Source: CADEDH01 sp965216205
GTDB lineage: Bacteria > Actinomycetota > Acidimicrobiia > Acidimicrobiales > SZUA-35
Reading direction: 5' to 3'
NCBI GenBank assembly: GCA_965216205.1
Contig: OZ244139.1
Coordinates: 496,001-560,000, forward strand
Length of the DNA stretch: 64,000 bases
Part shown: in pieces, positions 25,001-34,721 of the stretch
Numbering within the stretch: the stretch's first letter is position 1
Layout: every line of letters begins with the position of its first letter
Notes under the pieces: generated by a model
What the model was told of the DNA's origin: nothing
The model's database searches: none
The model's input: only the letters and a program-made list of their open reading frames with translations
Position numbers and translations under genes: made by a program

Positions 25001-25651
25001 GGTCTGCTGGGGAGGTTCGATCCCGCGCAGGTCGTCGTAGTCGACCTCGCGCCACTCGATCCGCCGGTCGACGGCCAACGTCTTGGCCTGGAGCTTGATC
25101 TCCTGGGCCACGAACAGGCCGCGGACCGGCGACAGATCGGGCTGGCGGTTCAGGAAGTCGAGGTAGCGGGTGAGCTGCTCCACCCCGTCGATCTCACCCC
25201 GGCGCTTGACCTCAACCGCCACCACCTGACCCGCAGCGTCACGGCAGAGCAGGTCGACCGGTCCGATCTCGGTCGGATACTCGCGCCTGATGAGGTGCAT
25301 GCCCTCGCCGAGACGCTGGGGGTCGACCGCCAGCAGTTCCTGCAGGTGGGCCTCCACCCCGTCCTTCTGCAGGCCGGGGTCGTCGCCGAGCTCGTGGCTC
25401 GTGTCGTTCAGCACCGCGTGCATGGTGATCGTGAGCGTCTCACCCTTCGGGTTCGTCACGACCCATGCGTCCTCGTCCTCCCGCAACACGTTGGGGGCGG
25501 TCATCCAGTTCAGCGGCTTGTAGGCACCGCCGTCGGCGTGGACCGCCACGCAGCCGTCTGCCTTGACCATGATGAGTCGTGTCGCCCGCGGGAGGTGGGC
25601 GGTCAGTCGGCCGTCGTAGTCGACCGTGCACTCTGCGATGACGAGCCGCAT
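24992..25651 (-). CDS. nucS: endonuclease NucS (EndoMS), mismatch repair
   Basis: The 219-residue protein starts at the ATG at 25651 (MRLVIAECTVDYDGRLTAHL). The N-terminal beta domain binds DNA and the C-terminal nuclease domain has the catalytic GPVDLLCRDAAGQVVAVEVKRR (D-x13-E-x-K). The extreme C-terminus PQQTLF is a sliding-clamp (beta clamp) binding peptide. NucS replaces MutS/MutL in most actinobacteria and cuts both strands around mismatches. It lies downstream of the AarF gene with a 4-bp gap. The codon for the last residue and the stop belong to a short tandem repeat array. Confidence 0.96.
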   Translation of the reverse strand: MRLVIAECTVDYDGRLTAHLPRATRLIMVKADGCVAVHADGGAYKPLNWMTAPNVLREDEDAWVVTNPKGETLTITMHAVLNDTSHELGDDPGLQKDGVEAHLQELLAVDPQRLGEGMHLIRREYPTEIGPVDLLCRDAAGQVVAVEVKRRGEIDGVEQLTRYLDFLNRQPDLSPVRGLFVAQEIKLQAKTLAVDRRIEWREVDYDDLRGIEPPQQTLF

Positions 25652-25655
25652 GCGC

Positions 25656-27296
25656 TCAGGTGACCTCTCGCCCACTGAGCCGCTTGCGGATCAGGTTCCG
25701 GCGGTTCCGCAGCTCCTCGTAGGTGAGCGAGGACTGCTCGGCCGGGTCGACCCCGAAGCCCGCCTTGAGCCCGTCGACGTCGACCTCCCAGCTCTGTTCC
25801 GCCATGCCGAGCTGGGCGGCGATCGCGGCGCCGTGGGTGGTTGCGAAGTGGGTGGCGATCTTCGTCACGACCGAGAACATGTCGAGATCGGGAGCGAGGC
25901 GGGCGATCGCACCGTCGATGAAGATCAGGTTCTTCACGTACAGCATCAACGGCTTCGGCATCCGGGCGCCGTAGCCGAGCAACGCCCGGATGACCCGTTG
26001 CAGCTCGGCCACGAGCTCCTCCGGCGAGAGCTTGGTGGGGTCGATCGGTGGGCCGTCGAGCCCGAGGTCTGACACGACCGCGCGCACGTCGGTGTCGGGT
26101 GGGAGCGCCCCCAGGTCCCGCAGCGCGGCGACCTGACCCTCCACATCGTTGGTGGTGGCCGTCATCATCATCCGGAGGAACGCCAGCCGTTCCTCCTCGG
26201 TGAGGCGGCCGGTGATCCCGAAGTCGACCAGGCCGACACGGCCGTCGCCCATCACGAACAGGTTGCCGCCGTGGAGGTCGCCGTGGAACACGCCGTGGAG
26301 GAACGCCCCTTCGAGGAAGCCGAGCATCGCCGTCTCGATGACGTCGTGGGTGTCGACCCCGGCCGTCTTCATGCCGTCCACGTCCTCGAAGTTGAAACCG
26401 TCGAGTCGCTCCATGATCAACACCCGGCGGGTGACCTCGGTGGGGTGTGGTCTCGGCACCACGAAGCCCGGTTGGTCGAGCGCTACGAACACCTCGGCGA
26501 TGTCGAGCATGTTGGCCGCCTCGAGCCGGAAGTCGAGCTCCTCCACGATGGTCTCGGCGAAGAGCTCCACGAGGGCGGGCGGATTGGCGAGCGCCGACAC
26601 CGGGATCCGACCCACGAGGAACGGGGCGAGCCAGCTCAGCACGCGGAGATCACGGCGAACCAGCTCGTCGATGCCTGGACGCTGGACCTTCACCACCACC
26701 GATTCACCGGAGCGCAGGACCGCAGCGTGGACCTGGGCGATCGACGCCGCGGCGATCGGCGTGGGGTCGAAGCTGCGGAACACCTGGAACATCGGCCGCC
26801 CGAGTTCCGCCTCCACCACCTCGACCACCTGCTCGTAGCTGACCGGCGGGACCTGATCGCGGCAACGCTTGCACTCCGAGACCAGCTCCGGTGGGAACAC
26901 CCCCTCGCCGGCGGAGATGATCTGGGCGAGCTTGATATAGGTGGGGCCGAGCGTCTCCGCAGCCACCCGAAGCCGCCTCGAGAGGCCGGCCCGTGACCGT
27001 TCGGTGCCCCGATCGCGGAGATACCACGCGCCGACGGCGCGGCCGAGATGGGCGAGGACCACCAGCGCCCGACCGGCCGGTGGCAGCTTCGGCGGTCGGG
27101 TGAGTCGAGGGAGCCGCCTGGCCTGGCGACTGCGGAGCGCGTCGACGTTGGCCCGCCAGGTGATCCGGTTGGTGGCGAGGCTCCACGGCGGATTGTCGGA
27201 GAACGAGCCGAGGCCGAGGTCGTCGGGTGTGGCCGACGGGGAGTCGACCTCTCCCGGGGTGGCCTCGGAGGGGAGGGGCGCGGTCGGTTGGTCCAT
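25656..27296 (-). CDS. AarF/UbiB/ABC1 family atypical kinase
   Basis: The 546-residue protein carries the ABC1 hallmark: the KxGQ-like stretch GPTYIKLAQIISAGEGVFP, then VVVKVQRPGIDELVRRDLRV, GAFLHGVFHGDLHGGNLFVM and VGLVDFGITGRL. Family members bind ATP and are involved in isoprenoid quinone synthesis or lipid export; the exact bacterial role is unsettled. The C-terminal tail (about 430-546) is helical with a hydrophobic part. It is the second gene of a four-gene minus-strand run (CysQ, AarF, NucS and possibly the zinc-ribbon gene), with gaps of 4-8 bp. Confidence 0.9.
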   Translation of the reverse strand: MDQPTAPLPSEATPGEVDSPSATPDDLGLGSFSDNPPWSLATNRITWRANVDALRSRQARRLPRLTRPPKLPPAGRALVVLAHLGRAVGAWYLRDRGTERSRAGLSRRLRVAAETLGPTYIKLAQIISAGEGVFPPELVSECKRCRDQVPPVSYEQVVEVVEAELGRPMFQVFRSFDPTPIAAASIAQVHAAVLRSGESVVVKVQRPGIDELVRRDLRVLSWLAPFLVGRIPVSALANPPALVELFAETIVEELDFRLEAANMLDIAEVFVALDQPGFVVPRPHPTEVTRRVLIMERLDGFNFEDVDGMKTAGVDTHDVIETAMLGFLEGAFLHGVFHGDLHGGNLFVMGDGRVGLVDFGITGRLTEEERLAFLRMMMTATTNDVEGQVAALRDLGALPPDTDVRAVVSDLGLDGPPIDPTKLSPEELVAELQRVIRALLGYGARMPKPLMLYVKNLIFIDGAIARLAPDLDMFSVVTKIATHFATTHGAAIAAQLGMAEQSWEVDVDGLKAGFGVDPAEQSSLTYEELRNRRNLIRKRLSGREVT

Positions 27297-27303
27297 CGGT
27301 GCG

Positions 27304-28056
27304 TCAGGCGTTGAGGATCTGCAACGATCGGTCGGCCCACTCGGGGCGGCAGATCAGCAGATCCGGCAGGTACGGGTCGGCGTTGTTGTAGCGGAGCGGC
27401 GACCCGTCGAGCCGGCTGCAGTGGAGGCCGGCTGCGGTGGCGACGGCGACCGGCGCGCACGAATCCCACTCGTACTGACCGCCGGAGTGGGCGTAGATGT
27501 CGGCGTCGCCCCGCACCACCGCCATCGCCTTGGCCCCCGCCGACCCCATCTCGATGTAGGTCGCATCGAGCTCGGCGGCCAGGCGTTGGGCGGGAGCGGG
27601 CCGGCGGGTTCGGCTCACGATCACCCGAGGGGCATCGTCGGACGGTACCGGCACCGTCGGTGCCGGCTCGGTGCACAGCACGACGTCCTCGGCCGGCAGG
27701 GCGACCGCCCCGACGACCGGGGTGTCGCCGACGACGAGCGCGATGTGGACCGCCCAGTCGATCCGGCCCGGCTCGGCGAACTCGCGGGTGCCGTCCAGCG
27801 GGTCGACGATCCAGATCCGCGATGCGTCGAGCCTGGCCCGGTCGTCGGCCCCTTCCTCCGACAGGACCGCATCGTCGGGTCGCTGTGCACGGAGGGTGTC
27901 GATGATCAGCCGATGGGCGGCCTCGTCGCCGGCGTCCTTCAGGTCCCAGTGGCTCGCACCGTCGGCCGTCAGGCGTTGCCGGACCGTGACGAGTAGTCGG
28001 CCGGTCTCGGCCGCCAGCCGGCCGGCAAGGGCGTGGTCGTCTGCCGTTGGCGTCAC
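27304..28056 (-). CDS. cysQ: 3'(2'),5'-bisphosphate nucleotidase (CysQ-like)
   Basis: The 250-residue protein belongs to the inositol monophosphatase superfamily. LSEEGADDRARLDASRIWIV and DPLDGTREFAEPGR contain the metal-binding Glu and Asp-x-x-Asp-Gly-Thr motif. GQYEWDSCAPVAVATAAG has the third Asp. CysQ dephosphorylates PAP to AMP and also acts on inositol phosphates in mycobacteria, so sulfur assimilation is the likely setting. The GTG at 28056 is the likely start. It precedes AarF by 7 bp. Confidence 0.9.
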   Translation of the reverse strand: MTPTADDHALAGRLAAETGRLLVTVRQRLTADGASHWDLKDAGDEAAHRLIIDTLRAQRPDDAVLSEEGADDRARLDASRIWIVDPLDGTREFAEPGRIDWAVHIALVVGDTPVVGAVALPAEDVVLCTEPAPTVPVPSDDAPRVIVSRTRRPAPAQRLAAELDATYIEMGSAGAKAMAVVRGDADIYAHSGGQYEWDSCAPVAVATAAGLHCSRLDGSPLRYNNADPYLPDLLICRPEWADRSLQILNA

Positions 28057-28111
28057 CCCGCCACCCTAACGTCTCACCGATTCGATGAACCGATCGGCGC
28101 GGCGGTCCGGG

Positions 28112-28381
28112 TCAGTCGGGGTCGCCGTACGGGCTGCCGGCCTCCGTGTAGCACTCGGCGTGGTACTGCTCGACCCGCTGCCACACGCCGTTGTCGTAGA
28201 CGTTGCAGATGATCTGGTGATCGCGGTGCCGTGCCCGGTACTTGACCCGTTCCTCGCAGTGGGGGCACTCGGCCGTGCTCCCGGCCTCGATGAGGCGGTC
28301 CACCGCCCTGCTCTCCCACTTGTCGTCGGTGCGTCGCGAGGGCTTCTTCGTCGATCGTGCCGTCTTGGTCTGGGGCGCCAT
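28112..28381 (-). CDS. conserved small protein with Cys/His zinc-ribbon-like cluster
   Basis: The 89-residue protein begins with about 22 basic residues (MAPQTKTARSTKKPSRRTD), then a helix and AECPHCEERVKYRARHRDHQIIC, followed by QYHAECYTEAG. Two Cys (CPHC), a later Cys, and several His give a probable zinc site. The basic tail and zinc site suggest nucleic-acid binding. I do not know a described function. It stands between CysQ (55 bp) and EttA (68 bp). Confidence 0.65.
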   Translation of the reverse strand: MAPQTKTARSTKKPSRRTDDKWESRAVDRLIEAGSTAECPHCEERVKYRARHRDHQIICNVYDNGVWQRVEQYHAECYTEAGSPYGDPD

Positions 28382-28448
28382 GTAGTCGTTATCGGCTGCA
28401 GCCCCCGTCCGTTGAGGCCGACCGCTCGACCCGTCCCGACCTGGTGTG

Positions 28449-30137
<1,689 letters not shown>

Positions 30138-30199
30138 GGCGCCGAGGGTACCGGCGTCGCGGCCCCGCCTCCCCGGGGGTGCCGCGGTGGCGGCTGCGG

Positions 30200-31870
30200 T
30201 CAGCGCTTCTTGGCTGCCGCCTTGGTCGTGGTCTTCTTCGTCGTCTTCTTGGCTGCGGCCTTGCTCGCCGTCTTCCTGGTGGTGGTCTTCTTGGCCGCGG
30301 CCTTGGTCGTGGTCTTCTTCGTCGTCTTCTTGGCCGGCGACTTCTTGGCTGCCGCCTTGGTCGTGGTCTTCTTCGTCGTCTTCTTGGCCGGCGACTTCTT
30401 GGCCGCCGCCTTGGTCGCGGTCTTCTTCGCGGTCTTCTTGGCCGGCGACTTCTTGGCTGCCGCCTTGGTCGTGGTCTTCTTCGCCGTCTTCTTGGCTGCG
30501 GCCTTGGTCGCCGTCTTCTTTGCAGCCGTCTTCTTCGCGGCGGCCTTCGTGGTCGTCGACTTCTTCGCCGTGGCCCGCTTGACCCGGTCCGACGAGGTCG
30601 CGGTCGCCGGCGTCTTGGTCACCTTCTTGGCCGTCGACCTCTTCGCGGTGCCTCGCTTGGCGGTTCGCTTGCTCGCTCCGCGCTTCTGACTCGATGTGGC
30701 CACGTTGTCTGTGCTCCTTGTGCGATGACCCTCATGGGCAACGTCGCCGTCGGCGGCGACGTCGTCCGATTGAGGGTTCTTGGCGGGACTCGTGTCACGG
30801 TCAGACGTGCCACGGCGCTTGCTTGGCTTGCGCTCTGGGGTGTTCGGTTCGTCGTCGGCCTGGGGGATGACGGCGATCAGCACCACGTTGATGCCTCGCC
30901 GATTCGCGTCGAGCGACTCCACCCGAACGATGACGTGTTGGCCCTTGGAGACCACGTCGCGAGCACGGGTCGGGGGCGGGTCGCCCATGGCGCGGGACGG
31001 GAGGTAGCACTGGGCGTCGGCGGCCCGAACGTAGCAGCCGTGCGATGAGAACCGCTCGACCTCCGCCTCGACCTCGTCGCCGATGGAGTACTGCGCCACG
31101 AAACTCACGAACGTCCGTGGGTCGTTGAGTGGCTCCGGGCCCTTCTTCTTCGTCGAGTCGTCGCCGGTTGCGTCGGGCTGGCCGGCGTCCTTCCTACCGG
31201 CACTCTTCCTGCTGGCGGTCGACTGCTGCTCGTCTGCCGACGAACTACCCTTCGATCCACCACGGCCCTTGGTGGCCTGGGTCGCTCTCGCCTGCTGCTT
31301 CTTCGGTGGCGGATTCGCCTTCGAAGGTTTCGGCGCCGGTCCCTTTGCCGACGACCGTCGGCTTCGGGACGAAGTGCTGCGACCGCTGCGGCCGCCGCGA
31401 CCTCCACGGCCCCCCGCTTCGCGGACGGAGCGACGGCTCGTCGGTCCTCGAACCGGCGACCGCTCGACGAACACCCAACCGACGCCCTCGATCGGCTTGC
31501 CGCCGATCAGGCGTCCCTCGTCGAACAACCAATCGTGCTCGCCGTGGAACTCCTGGAAGGAGTCGTTCGAGAGAACGACGCCGCCGACCTTCTCCGCCAC
31601 CTGCAGAATGAACGCGTCACCGCGACCGATGGCGCCGGCCGGTGGGGTCACGATCTCGCCAGCGAGGATGGCGGCTTCGAACTCGTCCTTCTCCCGCTCG
31701 TCGATCCGGTGGGAGAACGTCGCGTCCACCACCACCGTGAGCGATTCGTAGGGAAACTCGGTCGAGATCGCCCTGACCGCTTCGTCGAGTTGGGCCAGGC
31801 TCGGAAGGGAACGTCCTTCCGTCGCGATGTTCGAGCCGTCCACTACCAGATGTCGATCGGTTCGTGCCAT
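30200..31870 (-). CDS. NYN/PIN-like RNase domain + S1 domain + histone H1-like Lys/Ala tail
   Basis: The 556-residue protein starts ATG at 31870. Domain 1 (about 1-130) has LVVDGSNIATEGRSLPSLAQ, VVVDATF and GDAFILQVAEKVGGVVLSND, the acidic and Asn-Asp features of NYN/Zc3h12a-like RNases. After a basic linker (about 150-245, Arg/Gly/Ser and Lys), domain 2 (about 253-335) is an S1/OB RNA-binding fold (YSIGDEVEAEVERFSSHGCY). A third region from about residue 390 is extremely Lys-rich: short KRGTAKRSTAKK words, then repeated SPAKKTTKKTTTKAAAKK units that look like the C-terminal tail of histone H1. Such tails bind DNA or RNA. A nuclease joined to an RNA-binding domain and an H1 tail suggests an RNA-decay or ribosome-associated role; this is inference. 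It is downstream of and divergent from a HAD gene. Confidence 0.8.
   Translation of the reverse strand: MARTDRHLVVDGSNIATEGRSLPSLAQLDEAVRAISTEFPYESLTVVVDATFSHRIDEREKDEFEAAILAGEIVTPPAGAIGRGDAFILQVAEKVGGVVLSNDSFQEFHGEHDWLFDEGRLIGGKPIEGVGWVFVERSPVRGPTSRRSVREAGGRGGRGGRSGRSTSSRSRRSSAKGPAPKPSKANPPPKKQQARATQATKGRGGSKGSSSADEQQSTASRKSAGRKDAGQPDATGDDSTKKKGPEPLNDPRTFVSFVAQYSIGDEVEAEVERFSSHGCYVRAADAQCYLPSRAMGDPPPTRARDVVSKGQHVIVRVESLDANRRGINVVLIAVIPQADDEPNTPERKPSKRRGTSDRDTSPAKNPQSDDVAADGDVAHEGHRTRSTDNVATSSQKRGASKRTAKRGTAKRSTAKKVTKTPATATSSDRVKRATAKKSTTTKAAAKKTAAKKTATKAAAKKTAKKTTTKAAAKKSPAKKTAKKTATKAAAKKSPAKKTTKKTTTKAAAKKSPAKKTTKKTTTKAAAKKTTTRKTASKAAAKKTTKKTTTKAAAKKR
30287..30448 (-). repeat. three 54-bp tandem repeats encoding SPAKK-type 18-residue units
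   Basis: Starts of the SPAKK units on the minus strand lie at 30448, 30394 and 30340, exactly 54 bp apart, giving near-identical 18-residue units SPAKKTxKKTxTKAAAKK. The flanking sequence continues the Lys/Ala/Thr pattern less regularly to 30200 and to about 30560. Copy number is likely to vary between strains. Confidence 0.85.
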
Positions 31871-31928
31871 GCCCTGAGTCTTCCCCCTGCCTCGTGTCCG
31901 GGCGGGAGTCGGAAATAGTATCCGCTCC

Positions 31929-32564
31929 GTGATCAAAGCAGTGCTCTTCGATTTCGGTGGCGTTGTCACCTCCAGTCCGTTCGACGCGTTCACCGCGTAC
32001 GAGGAAGCCAACGGTCTCCCCGTTGGACTCGTTCGCGACATCAACGCGACCAACCCCGATGACAACGCGTGGGCGAAGCTCGAGCGGAGCGACGTCGACA
32101 CCGACGGCTTCGCCGAGCTCTTCGAAGCCGAAGCGGCCGAGCGTGGCCATCGCGTCGACGGCCGAGCGATACTCGGGCTGCTCTCGGGCGAGGTTCGACC
32201 GGTGATGGTGGAGGCCATTCGTCGGATCAAGGACGCGGGCTATCTCACCGCCTGCCTCACCAACAACTTCCGGTCGCGTGGCGACGCCGACTCGCGGCCC
32301 GAGACCGCGGACGTGATGGGGATGTTCGATCACGTCACCGAGTCGTCGCTCGTCGGCATCCGCAAACCGGAACCCGAGTTCTACCGCCGCGCCCTCGACG
32401 CGCTCGGGATCGACGCCAGCGAGGCGGTATTCCTCGACGACCTCGGCATCAACCTCAAGCCGGCGAGGGCGATGGGCATGACCACCATCAAGGTGCTCGA
32501 CCCGACCCAGGCTCTCACCGACCTCAGCGAGGTCCTCGACCTCGATCTGCTCGCGGCCGGCTGA
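31929..32564 (+). CDS. HAD-IA family phosphatase-like hydrolase
   Basis: The 211-residue protein has motif I VLFDFGGVVTSSPFDAF, the Thr/Asn motif LTNNF, and motif IV VFLDDLGINLKPARAMGM, typical of the YihX/soluble epoxide hydrolase N-terminal phosphatase branch, in which the second Asp of motif I is replaced by Gly. It probably hydrolyses a small phosphate ester; the substrate is unknown. It begins at GTG 31929, 58 bp from the divergent NYN-S1 gene. Confidence 0.88.
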   Translation: MIKAVLFDFGGVVTSSPFDAFTAYEEANGLPVGLVRDINATNPDDNAWAKLERSDVDTDGFAELFEAEAAERGHRVDGRAILGLLSGEVRPVMVEAIRRIKDAGYLTACLTNNFRSRGDADSRPETADVMGMFDHVTESSLVGIRKPEPEFYRRALDALGIDASEAVFLDDLGINLKPARAMGMTTIKVLDPTQALTDLSEVLDLDLLAAG

Positions 32565-32598
32565 CCTCGTCGACATCTCTCGACTGCTGGCTTCTGGC

Positions 32599-33054
32599 TC
32601 AGGTGTTCCAGAGCCAGGTGAAGTTGTGCCAGGGGGGCCAGTCGGCACTGGTTTGGTGGGTGGGGGACTGTTCGGGGTGTTGGGGGTGTGGGTGGTGGTG
32701 GGTTGTTGTTCGGGTCGGAGCGACAATCCAGCGATGGGCAGCAGCGGCGAAGATCTTGATCCGCCGGGCGGTCGAGGTCGGGATCTTCCCGTACCGGTAC
32801 ACGCCCCGAGCCACCCTGACCACTCGACCCCTGGCCACTTCCCATCGCAAGGCGTCAGAGATGATCTTCGATTCCCGACCCCCGAGATCGAACCCGTAGC
32901 GACCGACGATCACCACCATCTCCGCCACCGTCAACGTGTGGTGTCTCGCCAGTTCATTGACCAGCACGAACCGCAACCCCCGACCCCGTAACGGCAACAC
33001 CACCCGAGATCGCACACTGCTGGCCGTGTTCTCGGTGATCAGTGGGGGGTTCAT
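32599..33054 (-). CDS. winged-helix-like small protein linked to DUF222/HNH gene
   Basis: The 151-residue protein starts with ATG at 33054 overlapping the stop of the DUF222/HNH frame (ATGA), so translation is coupled. The middle part looks like a wHTH: HTLTVAEMVVIVGRYGFDLG, SDALRWEVARGRVVRVARGVYR. The C-terminus is low-complexity (THHHPHPQHPEQSPTHQ). I do not recognise a defined family, but the helix-turn-helix pattern with a basic, arginine-rich wing resembles the DNA-binding part of AbiEi-type antitoxins. Confidence 0.55.
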   Translation of the reverse strand: MNPPLITENTASSVRSRVVLPLRGRGLRFVLVNELARHHTLTVAEMVVIVGRYGFDLGGRESKIISDALRWEVARGRVVRVARGVYRYGKIPTSTARRIKIFAAAAHRWIVAPTRTTTHHHPHPQHPEQSPTHQTSADWPPWHNFTWLWNT

Positions 33055-34598
33055 GCCGCCACCCCCCGATCATCGGGACCAGTCGTTGGTCGCTGGTGTT
33101 TCTGGAGGTGATGCCACCGGCACAAGGCCTGGGCATTCACGGTGTCGGTCGCCCCGTCGCAGGCCCAGTCGATGATGTGATCGATGTCAGCCCAGGTGGC
33201 GGGGAGGTCACAGGCCGCATGGACACAGGTCCGGTCCCTGACCTGGACCGCCCGCCGCCCCGCCGGGTTGAACAACCGCTGCTGACGACCAAGGTCCACC
33301 CGTAGTGAGTCGGCCCCGATCACACACCGTTGCACCTCACCCTGCAACGCCAACCAGAACCCCTGACCCGGTGGGATCGGGTGACCATCGATCGTCTCGG
33401 ACCGAAACCCAGGGGCGAACACATCCACCTCCGGCCCCGCCCCGGTAGCGAACCGCTCCGCCTCAGCAGTGAACGTGACCCAGTCCATCACCACCACAAC
33501 CACCGGCCTACCACCACCAGACCCACCACCGGCGACCGCCCGGGACGCCAACTCCGCCGCCGCCCGAGCCACCAACCGACCCCGAACCGGGTGACACCGC
33601 ACCCTCGACCCCCCACCCACGCCATCAGCCGAGCCGGACGGTCGGCCCGACTCGCTGTCGCCCGCGCCGCCGGCCGGGCCGGGGGGTTCGCCCGAAGCGC
33701 TGCTGCCCGCGCCGCTGGCCGGGTCGCCCACATTGTGGTCGCCTGCTTCCCGAGCCGAGTCGAACTGTTCGCCGCTGTACGCATTGCCGGGCGGGTCAGA
33801 CGGCGCTACCGAATCGCCGACCGCGACCGCTGTCCCCTCGCCGCCATCGGCCTTCTGGTCCTGGTCGGACGCCGCGACCGAGTTGCCGGTCAGGACCCCC
33901 CACCCACGCCATCAGCCGAGCCGGGCCTCAGTCACCTCAGGCCCGTGGGTTCGCTGTTGGGCCCGCCATGCCTCGTCGGCCAACCGGTTGATCGCCGCTC
34001 GGAGTTGTTCGATCTCCGCCGTGGTGCCCCGCAACGTCAACTCCGATGAACCAGCACCCAACTCGCTCACCGACATCCCATGCTCCTCACGACCCAACCG
34101 CTCCTCCAGCCCATCATCGGGATCGACCCGATGCCGCCACGACACACACCGCCCCGAGAACGCCGTCACCGACTCCACCCTCGCCGCAGCCACCAACTCC
34201 GCCTCGTCCCGCACCAGACACACCCGACGATGCTCCGACGCCGACGCTGGCAACAACCGAGCGAACGTCGCCACATGATCGAACGTCACCTCCCCCGCCA
34301 CCGCCGCCGCCGCCAACACCGGGAACTGGCCGAGCACCCGCCCACACGACAGGAACCGGCGAGCCGTACCCCGCCCCAAACGACCACCATCACCAGCCAG
34401 GAACCCAGCCGGGCTCCGATACCCACCAGCAGTCAACCCACCGGTGGCATCCAACCCCGCCGTCTCGATCGCGATCAACGTGTTCAACCGCTGCGTGATC
34501 GCCACCAACTCCGCCAGATCCCCCGGCTCACACCCACCCCCGGCCCCACCCCGTGAATCCAGAGCCGACAACCGCTCCGCCAACACCGCTGTCTCCAT
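33051..34598 (-). pseudogene. DUF222/HNH endonuclease gene interrupted by in-frame TGA and a duplication
   Basis: The N-terminal part (34598 down to 33912, 228 residues) is a DUF222 domain ending THGPEVTEARLG followed by TGA at 33914-33912. The same frame stays open after the stop and leads into VVVMDWVTFTAEAERFATGAG and an HNH domain (RDRTCVHAACDLPATWADIDHIIDWACDGA, with CRWHH), ending at 33051. The region after the stop is Gly/Ala/Ser-rich and carries a 31-bp direct repeat and internal low-complexity copies, suggesting replication slippage damaged the linker. Whether the HNH half is translated separately is unknown; the downstream gene still overlaps its stop. DUF222/HNH genes are multi-copy in these genomes and have no settled role. 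Confidence 0.7.
33607..33924. repeat. 31-bp direct repeats (33607-33637 and 33894-33924) bounding a duplicated segment
   Basis: Two 31-bp copies that begin GACCCCCCACCCACGCC and end GAGCCGG are 287 bp apart, so they put the flanking reading frame out of phase (287 is not a multiple of 3). A ~50-bp low-complexity unit (CCCGCGCCGCTGGCCGGG) is also repeated between them at about 33660 and 33710. This is the damaged linker of the HNH gene. Confidence 0.8.
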
Positions 34599-34721
34599 GT
34601 CGCCATTCTCCCAGAGGGGTATGACAGCGAAGCCCGAACCGGAACCGAGCGCCGCATGCACGCGGCGAGTGGCGGGGGAGTGGTTGGTAGTGTCGGGTCT
34701 CGTCGAGCGAGGAGTGCCGGC

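Noticed and set aside
25014..25026. A tRNA T-loop-like GGTTCGATCCC
   Set aside because: It lies inside nucS and no acceptor or anticodon stem can be drawn around it.
33912..33914. Selenocysteine at the TGA in the DUF222/HNH gene
   Set aside because: The surrounding sequence has no redox motif, and the linker here is damaged by duplicated DNA, so a nonsense codon is the simpler reading.
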